A DNA stretch of 22,102 bases from Micractinium sp. NFX-FRZ (lineage: Eukaryota > Chlorophyta > Trebouxiophyceae > Chlorellales > Chlorellaceae): contig JAPTJF010000669.1 in assembly GCA_029339195.1 (NCBI GenBank), forward strand, positions 1 through 22,102. The letters are read 5' to 3'. Positions 19,701 to 22,102 of the stretch are shown here, one piece after another. A program made the translations under genes and the position numbers. Under the pieces are notes generated by a model that saw nothing but the letters and a program-made list of their open reading frames with translations, made no database searches and was not told where the DNA came from. Each line of letters begins with the position of its first letter. Positions within the stretch are counted from its first letter, which is position 1.

Positions 19701-21921
19701 CACCTTGAACGTCTCCAGAGCCTGCACGTCCTCCGTGGTGCTCAGAGGGTTGTCCGCCTCGGCTTCGGCCTGTATTTCGAGGCCTGCTGTCGTGGCCTGG
19801 AGGCGCCGGCGCAGCTGGACATCGGTGAACCTGACGATGCGCACTCGGATGAGCTCTGCTCCGGGGAAGGGGAGGGGATGGGGAGGGCAGGCGCAGAGCC
19901 TCGAGGTGGGGCGCGATGCGTGTCGGGTTTGGGGCCTGGGGAGGTGGGGCTGCATGACTGGGCAGGGGCTCCAAGTGCCTTGCATGCAGCTGTGGCCTGC
20001 ACCAGAATCTGTGCCCACCCGTCCGCCCGCCCGCCTTCCAGGCCCTCTCGCCACCCGCCAGCCCAGCACCGGCCCGCCCGGGTTGGGCTCAAGGGGAAGG
20101 TCATGCGGCGGGCTGTCCTGGGCTGGCCAGCCTTACCAAGGGGGAAGCCGGAGGACAGGGCAATTGCGGCGCGTGTGTCTGCAATGAACTGGTCCTGCTG
20201 GGCCTGCTTGAAGGTGGCCGCGGTCCAGGGGGTGCCAGTGAAGACCAGGGAGAAGGTGATCTGCAGGAGCAGGCGGCGGGGGGCATCATGGGGTGATGCT
20301 GGGTGCTTCAGGAATGGCTACCCACACGTGCTTGTCCGGGAATGGGCCTGCAAGCAGCGCCCGTGCTGGGTGAGGGCAGCGAGGCAGCGGCAGCGGCAGC
20401 GGCAGCCGAGCGGTCTGTTTCGGTACAGGAGATGAGGAGACACAAGGCAGGCAGCGGCACAGTAGTGCATGTCGAAAGCAGCCCAGGCGTGGCGAGGAGG
20501 TTCTGGAGGCAAGGCTCTCACCGTCGGCACGGCCCTGGCGGGGGCGCACTTGCCGCTGTCCAGCTGGCAGAAGGGGGAGTCGGATGGGCACTCGCAGCCA
20601 GAGGACTTGCAGGACTGTGTGCTGTCGCAGATGTTCTGCAGGCCGGGGCAGGCATGCAGCAGGGCGTGTGGGGCAGGGAAGGAAGTGGACAGGTGGGCGG
20701 TGGGCGGCACAACGGCTGGGTGGATTAGCCAGGCAGCCCGGCAGGCGTTTGGGCAAGCGAGCAGGCGAGCAGGTAGGCAGGCGGGCAAGCTGGCTGGCAG
20801 GTGCTGCCAGGTTGGCAGGCAGGCGGGCGGGCAGGCAGCGGGGCGCACCGCGCAGCGACCGGTGGCCAGGCAGGTTGGGGTGGCGGCTGGGCAGGTGCAG
20901 CCGTCAGTTTTGCAGTTCTTGGATGCCAGGCAGGCGGGCGGGGGCGGGGGGGGAGGAGGGCGGGGGGAGGCGGGGGGAGGGCTGGGGCTCTTCCGCTGCT
21001 CAATCGCCTTCATCAGCTTGAAGAAAGCGGCGGTGCCTGCAGCGGCAGGGGGGACGGCAGGCCGTGTCACAGGGGCGCGAGGCGTGGGGATGGGCAACAC
21101 TTACTTGCGGCAGGCCAAAGCGGGGTGGAATGCGGGGGCAGGTGGGGCACTTGGGGGATCATAACATGGCGGTCAATGGCGGTCAACGGGGCCGGGCAGG
21201 CGGCTGCATTGGGGCGCGGGAGCTGTGCACACTGCCATTCAATGTCGGCAAGCAGGGAGGCCGTGTGGAGTTTGAGGCACCTCACCCCAGGCCAGTGCAA
21301 GGGTAGGGTGCTTGGAGGCAAAGCCGCCGGCGGGGGCTTGCAGGGTGTATTGAGCATCGGATGGCTGGCCGACGCCGCCGGCGGGCGGCGCTGACGTACG
21401 GGTGACCACGATTCCCGAGGCCGGGTTGGCGGGCTGGCCGGTCACAACCAGGCCCTCGGGGTCGCCGCCCTTAGGCTGGCCGTTGCCGGTCAGCAGGGCG
21501 GCGATGTCGACGGCCCACTGGGGCTGGAGGACCTGAGGGCAGGTGGGTGCAGGCAGAGGCGAGCGGGGCAACGAGCGGTCACTGGGCGGCAAGCCGGCGG
21601 GTGGGTGGCATCTGGGTTGGGCGGGCGCCCGGCGGGCTTCCCTCGCGAGTTTCCATCCATTTTGAGTCAGATCGGCGCGAAGCAGGTGTACGCAGGGTGC
21701 GCGCAAGCCCTTGGGCGCAAAACTCGAGGTTGAGCTTATAAGTGTTGTCCGGGACACGCAACCCGCGCAAAGTCGCGCAGCTCGCGGAAAAGGGCCTTGG
21801 CACGCCACACACGGCCGCCCTGCCCTAAACCGAGGCTCACCTGGGCCTGGGCGCCCTGGGAGACGCCTAGCAACAGCAGCAGCATCGCCCCAACAAGGCG
21901 GGGTGGCCTTGGAGGCACCAT
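16737..21921 (-). CDS. Secreted modular cysteine-rich, proline-rich surface/matrix protein
   Basis: Unnamed secreted protein, 761 aa. Minus-strand exons in order: 21921-21841, 21532-21286, 21036-20849, 20635-20522, 20260-20137, 19855-19704, 19574-19326, 18983-18885, 18717-18610, 18350-17967, 17582-17427, 17120-16737; all phases agree. Residues 1-25 are a signal peptide (LLLLLGVSQGAQA). An N-terminal region (28-125) is unrecognised. SPSPPPASPRPPPPPPPP (about 127-144) is a wall-type linker. Six-cysteine modules of pattern C-x5-C-x4-C-x-C-P-x5-C-x5-C (spacing variable) lie at about 146-171, 175-202, 347-384, 388-417 and 421-453. Residues 211-340 (VQLRRRLQAT, then SEVLAS) look like an alpha/beta module common in algal secreted proteins. 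The rest (455-761) is beta- and tryptophan-rich (SYWWWRPQW, IYEPYWQLP) and resembles in style the lectin-like sandwich domains of bacterial surface proteins. Likely cell wall or extracellular; activity unknown. Several modules are single phase 0-0 exons. Confidence 0.85.
18490..18569. repeat. GGCA/GGCG minisatellite in intron 9 of the secreted protein gene
   Basis: About twenty GGCA, GGCG and GGAA tetramers in a row, close to the donor of exon 9. On the transcript it reads as a C/T-rich (TGCC)n tract. Confidence 0.9.
19220..19336 (-). repeat. 58-bp tandem duplication across the exon 7 donor of the secreted protein gene
   Basis: On the transcript strand, exon 7 ends GCACCTGCGTG followed by GTGAGC. 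Fifty-eight bases on, inside intron 7, GCACTTGTGTG recurs, and both are followed by TGCTGGCGG and a GTGGG-rich stretch. The intronic copy has lost the GT donor register (GTGTGGAGTG). Later parts are more diverged. Confidence 0.72.
20740..20840. repeat. GGCA/GGCG minisatellite in intron 3 of the secreted protein gene
   Basis: An interrupted array of GCAGGCGG-like units next to the donor of exon 3. It is the same sequence type as the array in intron 9 of this gene and lies in the same position relative to its exon. Confidence 0.85.
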
Positions 21922-22102
21922 GACTTCACGCTTCGCTGATGTGAGTTACGAAGCAAATGAAAGGCAGGAGACATGGCAAGGGGAGTGGCTAAATAGAAGA
22001 ACTTGGTCAGCGCCACATCAGCATGATCACCAGTAGATCCGACTGGTTCTCCCGCATTAGTTCCCTACATTGTAAGCCCGGGTTTTCAAATTCCCCACCT
22101 TG
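21922..22102 (-). promoter_or_regulatory. Promoter/5' leader of the secreted protein gene (to the window edge)
   Basis: These 180 bp lie upstream of the minus-strand start codon. An AT-rich CTATTTAG at about 21989-21997, some 70 nt before the ATG, is the nearest thing to a TATA element and is weak. A plus-strand TGTAA at 22071-22075 could be chance or belong to another transcript. No coding sequence is visible. Confidence 0.4.

Noticed and set aside
18702..20069. A 455-codon minus-strand open frame
   Set aside because: It contains exons 6, 7 and 8 of the secreted protein but also their introns. Clear donors and acceptors with matching phases cut it, and the intronic parts show no domain.
16737..21921. 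Pherophorin or classic hydroxyproline-rich wall glycoprotein
   Set aside because: There is a short proline-rich linker, but the flanking modules are six-cysteine units and an unrelated C-terminal domain. I see no pherophorin-type paired domain.

Overview
This is nuclear DNA of a GC-rich green alga. A trebouxiophyte of the Chlorella / Micractinium type fits best. The signs are: genes split into many short exons with GTGAGT/GTGGGT donors and pyrimidine-rich GCAG acceptors; TGTAA polyadenylation signals of the green-algal kind; a patch of plant-type CCCTAAA telomere repeat; and products of plant/algal type. No prokaryotic operon, rRNA, tRNA, CRISPR array or intact transposon is visible. All gene models were spliced by eye from donor and acceptor sites, matching intron phase and domain continuity, so the domain calls are recognition by eye and no database was searched.

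Layout, left to right. (1) 163-276, plus: the probable last exon of a gene that begins off the window, with its TGTAA at 757. (2) 1108-4875, plus: an F-box / leucine-rich-repeat protein in about ten exons. (3) 5381-9906, plus: a SET-domain lysine methyltransferase of the Rubisco-LSMT/SETD type in eleven exons, unusual in having a signal peptide and a C-terminal KEEL. (4) 10815-12168, minus: cytochrome c oxidase subunit 6a in five tiny exons, one of 22 nt, with a GC-AG first intron. (5) 12672-15190, plus: a BAP31-type ER membrane protein ending in KKDE, head to head with COX6A. (6) 16737-21921, minus: a 761-residue secreted modular protein in twelve exons, with a proline-rich linker, five six-cysteine modules, an alpha/beta module and a large C-terminal domain of no family I can name.

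The genes are not an operon and need not work together. Genes 3 and 5 do share a predicted ER location, and gene 6 enters the same secretory route. Genes 3 and 4 converge, 4 and 5 diverge, and 5 and 6 converge.

The most interesting structural signal is that all five complete genes carry a direct duplication of a splice-site region. There are seven cases, with periods from 25 to about 137 bp. One is coupled to an interstitial telomere repeat (2919-3033). One creates a second terminal exon that would remove the ER-retrieval signal of the BAP31 protein (14932-15045).
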